Part shown: in pieces, positions 25,551 to 34,314 of the stretch | Numbering within the stretch: the first letter of the stretch is position 1 | Layout of the letters: every line of letters begins with the position of its first letter | Source: Saprospiraceae bacterium | GTDB taxonomy: Bacteria; Bacteroidota; Bacteroidia; Chitinophagales; Saprospiraceae | NCBI GenBank assembly: GCA_020629035.1 | Contig: JAHDEC010000003.1 | Coordinates: 62,001-126,000, forward strand | Direction of reading: 5' to 3' | Length of the DNA stretch: 64,000 nt | Notes under the pieces: generated by a model | The model's input: the letters and a program-made list of their open reading frames with translations, nothing else | The model's database searches: none | Told to the model about the DNA's origin: nothing | Program-made: the position numbers and the translations under genes

Positions 25551-26363
25551 TTAATAAATAAGCTTTTCAATAATTGATTTATCAAAAATTTCCATTTGAT
25601 GGTTTTCTATCCCTTTAAATTGCAACAATGCAAAAGGCCTTTTTTCAGTAGGTTCCACCAAGTTAAATAAGGGTCTACAATACGAAATAGAACTATGTGT
25701 AGGATCATTGATAATAGCCAACGTACTATCTTTTTCTACATATTCAAGATCTCTTAGTGTGTTCTTATTAATATTTATTAACTCATCGTTAGAAGGAAAA
25801 TAAACGGCTCTCGGAGCTATTTCAGCTTCGTTACTTAGATCAGGAAGTTGGTGATCATAATGGTAACTACCAATAAAACTTGCGTTTTTATAAAAACCTA
25901 AACCTGGTCTTTCATCACCATTAGATGCATTAGGTATTTTACCACTCATGACTATTGCACAAATATCTTTGCCGTGTTGGAAAACAATTCTGCCTTCTTT
26001 GCTCAGCACACCTACGTTTAGTGCAATTTCAAAGGTTTCTGAAGAACTTGCATTGCTAACAGAACTTTTAATAAAGTTTTCGGTGTATTCCTCGAAATAA
26101 GGTTTCACGATTACTCGATCGGATACCCAATTTTTTTGAGGATCTAAGTAGCTTGCATTTTCAGACAATAAAATGCTTAACGAACTAATCAAATGCATTT
26201 CATTAGTTGTAGTATTTAATATGATGAGTCCCATACCTTCCTGGCTACCAACAGATAGTTTAACGGTACCTAATATGGCTTCGTCCAGCATTACTGGCTT
26301 ATTATGTGTGTCATTAAAAAAGAAGGAATTAAATAAAATGGAGAGTAAAATAAAGTATTGCAT
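25551..26363 (-). CDS. Exported protein of unknown function, possible degenerate trypsin-like fold
   Basis: A 270-residue protein with an N-terminal hydrophobic stretch (MQYFILLSILFNSFFF), probably a signal peptide. No family is recognised with confidence. The order GMGLIILN, MHLISSLSILLS and GKDICAIVMSG loosely follows the pattern of trypsin-like peptidases (G-G-F/L-strand, then LVTxxHVL, then DVAVI), but the position of the catalytic His would be Ser. If this reading is right, the protein is inactive. It lies 53 bp upstream of msrA on the same strand and may share its transcript. Confidence 0.6.
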   Translation of the reverse strand: MQYFILLSILFNSFFFNDTHNKPVMLDEAILGTVKLSVGSQEGMGLIILNTTTNEMHLISSLSILLSENASYLDPQKNWVSDRVIVKPYFEEYTENFIKSSVSNASSSETFEIALNVGVLSKEGRIVFQHGKDICAIVMSGKIPNASNGDERPGLGFYKNASFIGSYHYDHQLPDLSNEAEIAPRAVYFPSNDELININKNTLRDLEYVEKDSTLAIINDPTHSSISYCRPLFNLVEPTEKRPFALLQFKGIENHQMEIFDKSIIEKLIY

Positions 26364-26451
26364 GACAGTTCATTTGGGTTTTATATTTCAAATATCAATA
26401 GGAATTGATCAGGATACTTTTAATGAAATACAAAATGCTTCTAAAAATTAG

Positions 26452-27222
26452 TTAAAATCTTAAATGTTTTACGGTTAGTGATTGATTAATTAATTGTTTC
26501 AGCGAGTCAATACCAATTTTTAAGTGGTAATTGACAAAATCTCGGGTTACCTTTTCATCACTTTTTTCAGTCTTCACTCCATCGGGTACCATGGGCATAT
26601 CTGAAATTAGCAGTAATGCACCAGTTGGTATTTTATTTTTAAAGCCTACTGTAAAAATGGTGGCTGATTCCATTTCTAAACCTATGGCTCTTATTTTTCT
26701 TAGGTATTTTTTAAATTCATCATCAAACTCCCAGACTCTTCTATTGGTTGTATAAATAGTTCCGGTCCAATAATCTTGGTTATATTCTCGAATGGTTGTG
26801 GAAATGGCTTTTTGTAGGGCAAAGGCAGGTAATGCTGGAACCTCTGGGGGATAGTAATCATTAGATGTACCTTCTCCTCGTATGGAGGCAATAGGCAAAA
26901 TTAAATCTCCAACCTTATTACTTGATTTTAATCCTCCACATTTTCCAAGAAACAAAACAGCCTTAGGCATTATTGCACTTAGTAAATCCATAATGGTTGC
27001 GGCATTAGGACTTCCCATTCCAAAATTGATAATAGAAATATTATTTGATGTGGCTACACGCATAGCTCGTTTTCTCCCAATGACTTCGACATTGTTCATT
27101 TCAGCAAATTGGTCCACATAGTTTTGGAAGTTTACAAGTAATATGTACTCCCCAAAGTCTTCTAAAGGAACTCCAGTATACCGTGGCAACCAATTTTTTA
27201 CAATTTCATCTTTAGTACGCAT
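26452..27222 (-). CDS. amn: AMP nucleosidase, short Bacteroidota form
   Basis: A 256-residue phosphorylase-fold enzyme: GRKRAMRVATSNNISIINFG, GMGSPNAATIMDLL, VLFLGKCGGLKSSNKVGDLI, then the nucleoside-binding AIGLEMESATIF and LLLISDMPMVPDG. It cleaves AMP to adenine and ribose-5-phosphate, in purine balance. It is much shorter than E. coli Amn, which carries an extra N-terminal domain. The ATG at 27220-27222 gives the expected start MRTKDEIVKNWLPRYTG; an upstream in-frame ATG at 27247 adds nine unlikely residues. Confidence 0.88.
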   Translation of the reverse strand: MRTKDEIVKNWLPRYTGVPLEDFGEYILLVNFQNYVDQFAEMNNVEVIGRKRAMRVATSNNISIINFGMGSPNAATIMDLLSAIMPKAVLFLGKCGGLKSSNKVGDLILPIASIRGEGTSNDYYPPEVPALPAFALQKAISTTIREYNQDYWTGTIYTTNRRVWEFDDEFKKYLRKIRAIGLEMESATIFTVGFKNKIPTGALLLISDMPMVPDGVKTEKSDEKVTRDFVNYHLKIGIDSLKQLINQSLTVKHLRF

Positions 27223-27313
27223 GTAAAATAATTTACATATGTATATCATAAATTGAGCCGAAAAATGTTAAGTAGTATTGAGAAGGGGTAAAAAGATGAG
27301 CTTTGACTTGTTT

Positions 27314-29455
27314 TTATTGAATACTTTGACCGTTTTCCCAGTCTGCTTCTGGACTTACAAAGCTTAATTTCTCTTTCTCACCAGAGGCCATAAGTATCAT
27401 ACCTTGTGATATGATACCTCGAATTTTTCTTGGAGCCAGATTAGCTAGTAGACTAACTTTTTTACCAATAATTTCCTCAGGATTATAAGCCAGTGCTATA
27501 CCAGAAACAACGGTGCGTTGCTCGAATCCTAAATCTAAAGTTAGCTTAAGTAATTTATCTGTTTTAGCTACTTTCTCTGCTTCTAAGATAGTAGCTGTTC
27601 TGATATCCATTTTAGTAAAATCATCAAAGTTGATTTCTGATTTTATGGCTTCGAATTTAGAGGTGTCAACTGTGCTAGCTTGAGATTTTTCTAACTTGTC
27701 TATCTGCTCTTGAATAGTTTTATCATCTATTCTTGAAAAAAGATGTGATGCTTTACTTAATTGTTGACCAGCTGGAATTAATGATTCGCCTAAAGCAAGT
27801 TCCATCATCATTTCATTCCATTCTCCTTTACCGGTAATAATTTCCTTATTGAGAAGTTTACTTATTTTATCTGACGAAAATGGAAGGTAAGCGTGGATAG
27901 CTACTCTAATAGCTTCGACATACTGTATAGCTAAGTGCATGACTGCTTTAACACGTTCTTCATCAGTTTTAATGGTCTTCCAAGGTTCGTTGAACTGTAG
28001 TAGTTGATTTCCTTTGGAAGAAATTTCCATGATTTTTTTCATTCCCCCTCTAAAGTCATAGGCTTGTATCGCTTCTCTGACTCGATCTAAATCGTCATGT
28101 AGGTCGATCATTTCACTATCCATGAAACCCTGATCTTCTGCACCATCGGCTCCTGTAAAAACCTGATCTTCATGATATTCCGGGATAAGTCCTTCATAGA
28201 ATTTATGACAAAGGACTACGACTCTATTGATAAAATTAGCCAGGTTATTTACCAGCTCGTTATTGTTTGCATCTTGGAATGACTTCCAGGTAAATTCGCT
28301 ATCCTTAAGCTCAGGCATATTTTTTATCATGGAATAACGAAGTTCGTCTTCCATACCTGGCATATCTTCTAAATATTCATGCACCCAAATTGCCCAATTT
28401 TTGGAAGTGGATATTTTTCTACCTTCCAAATTCATAAACTGATTAGCAGGCACATTTACTGGGAGATTATAGTCCCCATGTGCTTTCAAGATAGATGGGA
28501 AAATGATGCAGTGGAAAACAATGTTATCTTTTCCAATAAAGTGGACTAAAGCAGATTCCTCATTTTGCCAATACGTTTTCCAATCTTTTCCTTCCTTTTC
28601 CGCCCATGCTTTGGTGGCTGATATATATCCAATGGGAGCATCTAACCAAACATAGAGTTTTTTGCCTTCACTACCTGCTATTTGTTTTGGAACATCAACT
28701 CCCCAATCTAAATCACGTGTCATGGCTCTTGGATTTAAACCTCCATCTATCCAAGATTTACATTGACCTATAACATGATTTTTCCATTGCTCAGCAAAAT
28801 GGTGCTCCTTGCCATCCAATGTTCCATCTTCAATAAATGACTTAAGCCAAGCTTCATCTTTATTTAATGGCAAATACCAATGAGTAGTACTTTTTAGCTC
28901 TGGCTTGGATTGTGTCAGCATGGACACTGGATTAATCAGCTCAGTAGGGGCAAGTGAAGAACCACAGTTTTCGCATTGATCACCATAGGCTTCTTCATAA
29001 GCACATTTTGGACATGTTCCTTTTATATATCGGTCGGCCAGGAACTGATTAGCTTCTTTGTCAAAATACTGCTCGGTAGTTTTTTCCTCAAAAACTCCTT
29101 TGTTATATAAGTTTGTGAAAAATTCTTGGGAAGTTTCGTGGTGTAGGGCATCTGAAGTTCTATGATAAATATCGAATGAGATCCCCATTTTTTTGAAAGT
29201 ATCTTTAAACAGAGAATGATATTTATCGACAATTTCTTGTGGTGTTTTCCCCTCTTTAATCGCTCTCATGGTGATAGCGGCTCCATGTTCATCTGATCCA
29301 CAAATAAAGGCTACATCTTTATCCATTAGCCTCATAAATCTTGCAAAAACATCTGCAGATAGATATGCGCCAGCTAAATGACCAATGTGCAATGGTCCGT
29401 TTGCGTAGGGAAGGGCCGAAGTAATCAGAAACCTGTTATATACACTCACATCCAA
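27314..29455 (-). CDS. metG: Methionyl-tRNA synthetase with C-terminal tRNA-binding domain
   Basis: A 713-residue class I synthetase. HIGH motif at residues 23-26 (PLHIGHLAGA), zinc knuckles CPKCAYEEAYGDQCENCGSS, and the KMSKS loop as KISTSKN near residue 345. The C-terminal 110 residues are an EMAP/Trbp111-like OB fold (FDDFTKMDIRTATILEAEKV, LANLAPRKIRGIISQGMIL) used for dimerisation and tRNA binding. Essential for translation. Divergent from the HEAT-like gene with 75 bp between starts. Confidence 0.96.
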   Translation of the reverse strand: MDVSVYNRFLITSALPYANGPLHIGHLAGAYLSADVFARFMRLMDKDVAFICGSDEHGAAITMRAIKEGKTPQEIVDKYHSLFKDTFKKMGISFDIYHRTSDALHHETSQEFFTNLYNKGVFEEKTTEQYFDKEANQFLADRYIKGTCPKCAYEEAYGDQCENCGSSLAPTELINPVSMLTQSKPELKSTTHWYLPLNKDEAWLKSFIEDGTLDGKEHHFAEQWKNHVIGQCKSWIDGGLNPRAMTRDLDWGVDVPKQIAGSEGKKLYVWLDAPIGYISATKAWAEKEGKDWKTYWQNEESALVHFIGKDNIVFHCIIFPSILKAHGDYNLPVNVPANQFMNLEGRKISTSKNWAIWVHEYLEDMPGMEDELRYSMIKNMPELKDSEFTWKSFQDANNNELVNNLANFINRVVVLCHKFYEGLIPEYHEDQVFTGADGAEDQGFMDSEMIDLHDDLDRVREAIQAYDFRGGMKKIMEISSKGNQLLQFNEPWKTIKTDEERVKAVMHLAIQYVEAIRVAIHAYLPFSSDKISKLLNKEIITGKGEWNEMMMELALGESLIPAGQQLSKASHLFSRIDDKTIQEQIDKLEKSQASTVDTSKFEAIKSEINFDDFTKMDIRTATILEAEKVAKTDKLLKLTLDLGFEQRTVVSGIALAYNPEEIIGKKVSLLANLAPRKIRGIISQGMILMASGEKEKLSFVSPEADWENGQSIQ

Positions 29456-29530
29456 AGAATAAGCAACGAAGATATAGTAATCCGTTTACATATGAATATA
29501 TTGTATACAATTTTTTTTAATATTTAGTAT

Positions 29531-30043
29531 ATGAACTTTCGAGAAGCATTAAGCAAGGAGCATAGTAAAACTTTAGCACAACAAATTGCTGATATTTCAG
29601 CTAAAAACCCAGAAAAACTAGCGGAGTTAATGTCCTGTTTTTTTGATGAAGATATAAGGATCTGCCAGCGTTCATCCTGGAGTGTAGGTTTACTTGGAGT
29701 AAAGCATTCTGATTTACTAATTCCGTTTGTTCGGCCGATGCTAGATGGATTGGATAATCCTAAACATGACGCTATTGTGAGAAATACCCTAAGGGTTTTG
29801 GAAGAAATGGACATACCTGAAGATTACGAAGGAGAAATATTTGAAAAAGCCTTCAACTATGTGGTTTCTACAAAGTATGCCGTGGCTATTAGAGCCTTTT
29901 CGATTGCCTTAGTGGCAAAAATTGCCGTAAAATATCCAGCACTAAAAGAAGAAGTCTTAGCTGAATTTATTACTCAGCAGGAATACGCAGAAAAAGCAGC
30001 TATCAGATTTCGATTAAAGAAATACATCAAGCTGCTTTCTTAA
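29531..30043 (+). CDS. HEAT-repeat-like helical protein
   Basis: A 170-residue all-helical protein with repeat-like pairs (LMSCFFDEDIRICQRSSWSV, IVRNTLRVLEEMDIPEDYEG, STKYAVAIRAFSIALVAKIA). The spacing of about 38 residues and the small-residue packing resemble HEAT/ARM repeats. No signal peptide. It occurs widely in Bacteroidota, but no function is known to me; such proteins are usually protein-binding scaffolds. Stops 3 bp before a convergent gene. Confidence 0.75.
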   Translation: MNFREALSKEHSKTLAQQIADISAKNPEKLAELMSCFFDEDIRICQRSSWSVGLLGVKHSDLLIPFVRPMLDGLDNPKHDAIVRNTLRVLEEMDIPEDYEGEIFEKAFNYVVSTKYAVAIRAFSIALVAKIAVKYPALKEEVLAEFITQQEYAEKAAIRFRLKKYIKLLS

Positions 30044-30046
30044 TGA

Positions 30047-30391
30047 TTATTTATTTTTTCTAGCTGCTATAAAGGATTTAATAAAGGCATAAAGAGCAAG
30101 TAGACTCGTTAATACCATTAATCCAATTCGAATGATCGACATAGTATCCTCGCGTCCCATTGCTGCAGGTAAAGGTTTAGCAAGTAGTGCTATGGCAACG
30201 AGTAAGGTTAGTACTACTACGATATGTGCCTGAACCTTATTATCATGCTTTACTCCATTATTAAGAATAAGAATTAGAACACCGAAAATAACAGGGATTA
30301 AGGCCGTCTTAGATGATCCATCCCAATAACCCCAAGCTCCCATCACAATTAGGGTATAAGCATTAATCATACTTATTACATGTGCTTTCAT
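30047..30391 (-). CDS. Small four-helix membrane protein of unknown function
   Basis: A 114-residue hydrophobic protein with four predicted transmembrane helices (VISMINAYTLIVMGAWGY, ALIPVIFGVLILILNNGV, HIVVVLTLLVAIALLAKPL, IIRIGLMVLTSLLALYAFIK) and a short basic C-terminus (FIAARKNK). I do not recognise a family with certainty. Flanked by the HEAT-like gene (convergent) and the response regulator upstream on the same strand. Confidence 0.7.
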   Translation of the reverse strand: MKAHVISMINAYTLIVMGAWGYWDGSSKTALIPVIFGVLILILNNGVKHDNKVQAHIVVVLTLLVAIALLAKPLPAAMGREDTMSIIRIGLMVLTSLLALYAFIKSFIAARKNK

Positions 30392-30474
30392 ATTGTTTAT
30401 TTTTTACAAATTAAATGAAAAGCAAACACATATTTATGTTTCTCCTATATATAAGCTGTAATTATTTAGACAGA

Positions 30475-31122
30475 TTAGTCTAACATATTGTTTTCCAGGG
30501 CTATCCTAACAAGGCCAGCTGTATTCCTAGCATTCATTTTCCCTAAAAGACTGCTACGATGAGATTCTACTGTTTTTAAGGAGATGAAAAGTTTATCAGC
30601 TATTTCCTGGGTGGTATGCTCTTCAATAATTAATCGCAATACCTGCTTTTCTCTTTTAGAAATTTTTGGAAAAAACTTGGCTTTTTGTTCTTGGTGTAAT
30701 CGCTGCTTCATGAGTCCTTTCATGATGGTTTGGGTTACTTCTTTGCTGAAATAACTCTGACCACCATGGACTGTATGGATTGCTTTTACTAATTCTTTTC
30801 TTCCAGTGTTTTTCAGAATATAGCCTAATGCGCCCTTATTTAAAATTTCGGTCACGTAACTTTCTTCATTAAACATGGAAATGGCTAAGATTTTAATGTT
30901 TGGATAAGTAGCCACCACTTTTTCACAAACTTCAATACCGTTTAGTTTAGGTAGATTAACATCTAAGAGTAACACATCAATAGTATGATCCTTTAAAAAA
31001 TCGATCACTTCTTGCCCATCAAAGCATCTACCCATGACCTGTAGATCAGATTCTTCTTGGAGGATAGATTCTATTCCATCTACAAACATCGTGTGGTCAT
31101 CCGCTATGGCAAGTCTTATCAT
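30475..31122 (-). CDS. NarL/FixJ-type response regulator
   Basis: A 215-residue protein. The receiver domain (1-120) has the acidic pocket ADDH, phosphoacceptor Asp54 in VLLLDVNLPKLNGIEV, and Lys104 in LGYILKN. The C-terminal LuxR-type HTH (about 150-212) reads ISKREKQVLRLIIEEHTTQE, IADKLFISLKTVESHRSSLL. It should be phosphorylated by the histidine kinase encoded divergently at 31664-33424, and may control genes in the intervening region. Confidence 0.93.
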   Translation of the reverse strand: MIRLAIADDHTMFVDGIESILQEESDLQVMGRCFDGQEVIDFLKDHTIDVLLLDVNLPKLNGIEVCEKVVATYPNIKILAISMFNEESYVTEILNKGALGYILKNTGRKELVKAIHTVHGGQSYFSKEVTQTIMKGLMKQRLHQEQKAKFFPKISKREKQVLRLIIEEHTTQEIADKLFISLKTVESHRSSLLGKMNARNTAGLVRIALENNMLD

Positions 31123-31249
31123 TTATACGCTTATTATGTATTTACGAAGATATAGGCAATTATATTCTTAAAACTAGGGGAAACCCCGAATTATTAAAAT
31201 GGGGGTAAATCTTGATGTATGAGGCTTATTTCTGTCTCATATTTGTATT

Positions 31250-31614
31250 ATAACAAGCAACATACTACACACACCTTGTTATTAAACAAAACGGACAGAT
31301 GAAAGCAAATGTCCTTGTTTTAAAAGTTTAAGATTGGTTTTCAAGTTAAGTAAGTTTTCTTAAGAAGCGCAAAAGCTCTTCTTAAAAAAAGAACCTGGAG
31401 TTTCTTTTTGTTTTCCAACGCTTTGTACATAGCCCTTTAAAAAATACAAATCGCCCCAAAAAGTTATTCACAGAAGATTCTCCATGGTTCTTTTTTCTCT
31501 TAAACTTTGGGTCAAACATTGACCCCAACAGCATGTAAACTCATTGGGATTGACTATTGCATATAAGTCTTAAAGAAAAACCCTCATAACGATGAGCGTT
31601 TTTCTTTTTTTTTT
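31250..31614 (+). ncRNA. Candidate structured RNA or attenuated leader upstream of the histidine kinase
   Basis: No protein gene fits between 31123 and 31663. The plus strand has three stable hairpins: TTAAGAAG..CTTCTTAA (31360-31385, extended by T4/A4), GGGTCAA-ACA-TTGACCC (31509-31525) and a long terminator (31572-31614). A weak -7-like CATATTTG lies at 31237-31244 with a TTG 23 bp further upstream. Signatures of rnpB, tmRNA and SRP RNA were not found. The start is approximate. The alternative is a long 5' leader of the kinase gene with an attenuator. Confidence 0.4.
31572..31614 (+). terminator. Strong rho-independent terminator 50 bp before the histidine kinase start
   Basis: AAAGAAAAAC-c-CTCAT (31572-31587) pairs with ATGAG-c-GTTTTTCTTT (31592-31607) across the loop AACG. 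That is 15 base pairs with one C-C mismatch, and a T-run continues to 31614. The ATG at 31592 is part of the hairpin and is not a plausible start codon. No upstream plus-strand gene exists for it to terminate. Confidence 0.85.
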
Positions 31615-31663
31615 GTCCCGTTCCCACATAGAGAGCTGCTATTTCTTTCCTAAATTTAGAACT

Positions 31664-33424
31664 GTGAAAAGTTATCTATACTTTCTTTTTCTTTTTCTCT
31701 TTACTGATACCATAAAAATCGATCAACGGTACAGTTATGACATGTTAGAGCAACATCTAACTGATGCACGTCAAAATCAAGATCATCAAGAGCTAGGAAA
31801 AACCTATTATCTATTAGGTATAGAAGAAGAAAAACTGACGAATCGGGAAAAAGCTTTTGAATATTATACAAGAGCTATTGATTATTTCAAGTTGACAAAG
31901 GACACTGCAAAAATTTTTCTAGCCAAAGAAAAGCTGGCAAAAAGTCATAAAGAAGCCTCACTTTATTTTGAAGCAGACGGCATCTATAAGGAGCTCCTAG
32001 ACTATTATCAAGATCAAGGCGATACCACTAATCAGGTACTTAGTCTACTCTCACTGAGCGAACTAAATGTTGAAAAACTAGAATTCGAACAATCTAAGAC
32101 CTATTTAAGCAGAGCACTAACTTTAGGAGTACCACTCAACAACCCTACAATCAATATACAACTGGACTTACATCAGGCCGATTTATATTTAAAATTTAAA
32201 GAGTATAATAAAGCCTTAGGTCACGCTTTTAGTGCGTTTTTTCTTAGTGATAGCTTAGCAAATATTGAATTTAGCAGTATTAGCCTTTATTACGTTGGAA
32301 TCATTAATGGCAAGCTTGGAGATCAAGATTTGGCGACAAAGTATTTACAGAATAGTATTGCTGTCTTGGGCAAAAAACCGATGGATAAAAGACGTTTAGG
32401 CCTTTATCGGGAGTTGTATCAAAATTACCAAAAGCGAGAAGTATATGATTCGGCGTTTATGTACTCGGTACAATATGCTCGACTAAAAGACAGCATTCTA
32501 AATAGAGATAGAGTTGCTTCTATAAATAACTTGTCGATGAAATATCAGGCAAGAGAAAAAAGCAAAGAAGTTATTTTACTTGAGAAGGAAAAAGAGTTTG
32601 CTATTGCTCGTGACGCACAAAAAAACAGGGCTTTGTATACACTAGCCATAATAGCTGGATTGCTGTTAGTTTTACTCTACTTTATCATCCGATTTTTCAA
32701 TACGCGAATCCAAGCTAACACTATTATTGGTGAGCAAAAAGAAGAACTTAACCAACAGCGCATCGAGAAATTAGAAGATGAGTTGAAAATAAAAAGTATG
32801 GTTTCTGTGATCGAAGGACAAGAAACTGAGCGAGAAAGAATTTCCAAGGATTTACATGACAGCATGGGTGGTTTGCTTGCAACCATTAAATTGCAAGTGG
32901 ATAGTTTAAACGGCATTGAACAAACCAAAGAACAAAAAAAGAAAAATTTGGAGGTTCAGAAAATGCTTGATTTTGCTGTATCTGAAGTACGGTCTATTTC
33001 ACAAAATTTGCAACCTGCAGCTCTGAAAAACCTTGGTTTAGTAGTGGCTATTAATGATTTAGCTAATCGCTTGGATGGCCCAAGATATCCTGAGGTGGAG
33101 TTTCAGCATTATGACGTACCGAAGCTAGACAATATGATGTCCTTATCGATTTATAGAATGCTCCAGGAAATGCTAAATAATACGATAAAGCACGCTAAAG
33201 CAAAGGAGATTTTTATTCAGCTTAGGAGAGAAGATGATGTTTTAGTTTTGAGCTATGAAGATGATGGAATTGGTTTTGATCTTGAAGAACGAAAGGGTAC
33301 AGGATTAGGCCTGGGGAACATAGAATCTAGAGCTAATTATCTTAAAGGTGAATTAAGTCTAGATTCCAGAGAAGCCGGTGGTTGTTCTTATATCATTCAT
33401 ATTCCACTTAATCAAGCTAATTAA
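31664..33424 (+). CDS. TPR-containing sensor histidine kinase (NarX-type, HisKA_3)
   Basis: A 586-residue protein from the GTG at 31664. A short signal peptide-like N-terminus (YLYFLFLFLFTDT) precedes TPR repeats (about 25-290: LGKTYYLLGIEEEKLTNREK, AFEYYTRAIDYFK). A transmembrane helix lies at about 322-342, then a coiled coil, a dimerisation region with phospho-His398 (ERERISKDLHDSMGGLLATI), and an HATPase domain (MLQEMLNNTIKHAKAKEI, DDGIGFDLEERKGTGLGLGN). The TPR part would be periplasmic. Pairs with the divergent NarL-type regulator. A longer start at 31592 lies inside a terminator stem and is rejected. The stop overlaps the next ATG as TAATG. Confidence 0.9.
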   Translation: MKSYLYFLFLFLFTDTIKIDQRYSYDMLEQHLTDARQNQDHQELGKTYYLLGIEEEKLTNREKAFEYYTRAIDYFKLTKDTAKIFLAKEKLAKSHKEASLYFEADGIYKELLDYYQDQGDTTNQVLSLLSLSELNVEKLEFEQSKTYLSRALTLGVPLNNPTINIQLDLHQADLYLKFKEYNKALGHAFSAFFLSDSLANIEFSSISLYYVGIINGKLGDQDLATKYLQNSIAVLGKKPMDKRRLGLYRELYQNYQKREVYDSAFMYSVQYARLKDSILNRDRVASINNLSMKYQAREKSKEVILLEKEKEFAIARDAQKNRALYTLAIIAGLLLVLLYFIIRFFNTRIQANTIIGEQKEELNQQRIEKLEDELKIKSMVSVIEGQETERERISKDLHDSMGGLLATIKLQVDSLNGIEQTKEQKKKNLEVQKMLDFAVSEVRSISQNLQPAALKNLGLVVAINDLANRLDGPRYPEVEFQHYDVPKLDNMMSLSIYRMLQEMLNNTIKHAKAKEIFIQLRREDDVLVLSYEDDGIGFDLEERKGTGLGLGNIESRANYLKGELSLDSREAGGCSYIIHIPLNQAN

Positions 33425-34308
33425 TGGAACTCAATCTTCCTTCCCCCTTGCAAAAACTAACTCTTGGTGAGCATGAAGTTTGGATAAAACGAGATGACCT
33501 AATTCATCCTCAAATTTCAGGTAATAAATGGCGCAAACTCAAGTATAATATTGAGCATTTTAAGCAAAGCAAAAAAACATCTATCCTGACCTTTGGTGGA
33601 GCATTCTCCAATCATTTGTATGCGACTGCTGCGGCTTGTCGTGCATTTAATATCAAGTGTATTGGAATTGTTAGGGGCTTGGAAGTTGATTTGACAAATC
33701 CCACCTTAGCTTTTTGTAGTAGCCATGGTATGGAAATTATAAGCATCTCCAGAGAGGATTATAAACTAAAATCGAAAGCACAACGAGTAGAGACGCTCAT
33801 TAATGAGCGGCAATGCTTTGTGATTCCGGAGGGAGGGAATAATGCCCTTGGCCTGCAAGGTGCGAAAGAGACTATGGAAGAAATGTTAGCTCAGTTGCCG
33901 TCCAGTGACTTTGTTGTTTGTTGCGCTATTGGAACAGGAACCACTCTCAAAGGTTTATTATCCGCAGCACCAAAAGATGTTTCCTTTATTGGCTTTATGG
34001 CAACACAAGATAAAACCCTTGAAGACGAATTAACGCGATACAAACAACTTCAGTTAGTCCGTATGGCTAATCCTTACAGGCGTTTTGGAAAAATGGATGA
34101 GAATCTTGCCAGCTATATTAACTCTTTTTTTAAACGAACATCCATACCCTTAGATCCTTTGTACAACGGGAAAATGATGTATACTTTCGAGGAGCAGATA
34201 GCTAGGACTCTGAATCAAACCAAGCCTATCGTATTTCTTCACACTGGAGGTCTGCAAGGCGTAGATGGATATAATTATCGGTTTAAGGACAAAGTGCCGA
34301 TAGGCTAG
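33424..34308 (+). CDS. PLP-dependent ACC deaminase/D-cysteine desulfhydrase family enzyme
   Basis: A 294-residue fold-type II PLP enzyme. The cofactor lysine lies in SGNKWRKLKYN (residues 32-42). GGAFSNHLYATAAACRAF and PEGGNNALGLQGAKETMEEM are further family signatures, and AIGTGTTLKGLL is the phosphate-binding loop. The reaction could be D-cysteine desulfhydration, or deamination of another small amino acid; true ACC deaminase activity cannot be assumed. It overlaps the histidine kinase stop by one base (TAATG), indicating coupled translation. Convergent with purN. Confidence 0.85.
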   Translation: MELNLPSPLQKLTLGEHEVWIKRDDLIHPQISGNKWRKLKYNIEHFKQSKKTSILTFGGAFSNHLYATAAACRAFNIKCIGIVRGLEVDLTNPTLAFCSSHGMEIISISREDYKLKSKAQRVETLINERQCFVIPEGGNNALGLQGAKETMEEMLAQLPSSDFVVCCAIGTGTTLKGLLSAAPKDVSFIGFMATQDKTLEDELTRYKQLQLVRMANPYRRFGKMDENLASYINSFFKRTSIPLDPLYNGKMMYTFEEQIARTLNQTKPIVFLHTGGLQGVDGYNYRFKDKVPIG

Positions 34309-34314
34309 CGTAAA

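Noticed and set aside
29500-29511. Palindrome ATTGTATACAAT between metG and the HEAT-like gene
   Set aside because: Self-complementary 12-mers are common in AT-rich DNA and no repeat or promoter element supports a function.
31250-31614. rnpB, tmRNA or SRP RNA
   Set aside because: None of their conserved motifs (such as the RNase P GAGGAAAGTCC block) is present.
31592-31663. Upstream ATG start for the histidine kinase
   Set aside because: The ATG is the 3' arm of a strong terminator hairpin; the GTG at 31664 gives a normal signal-like N-terminus.
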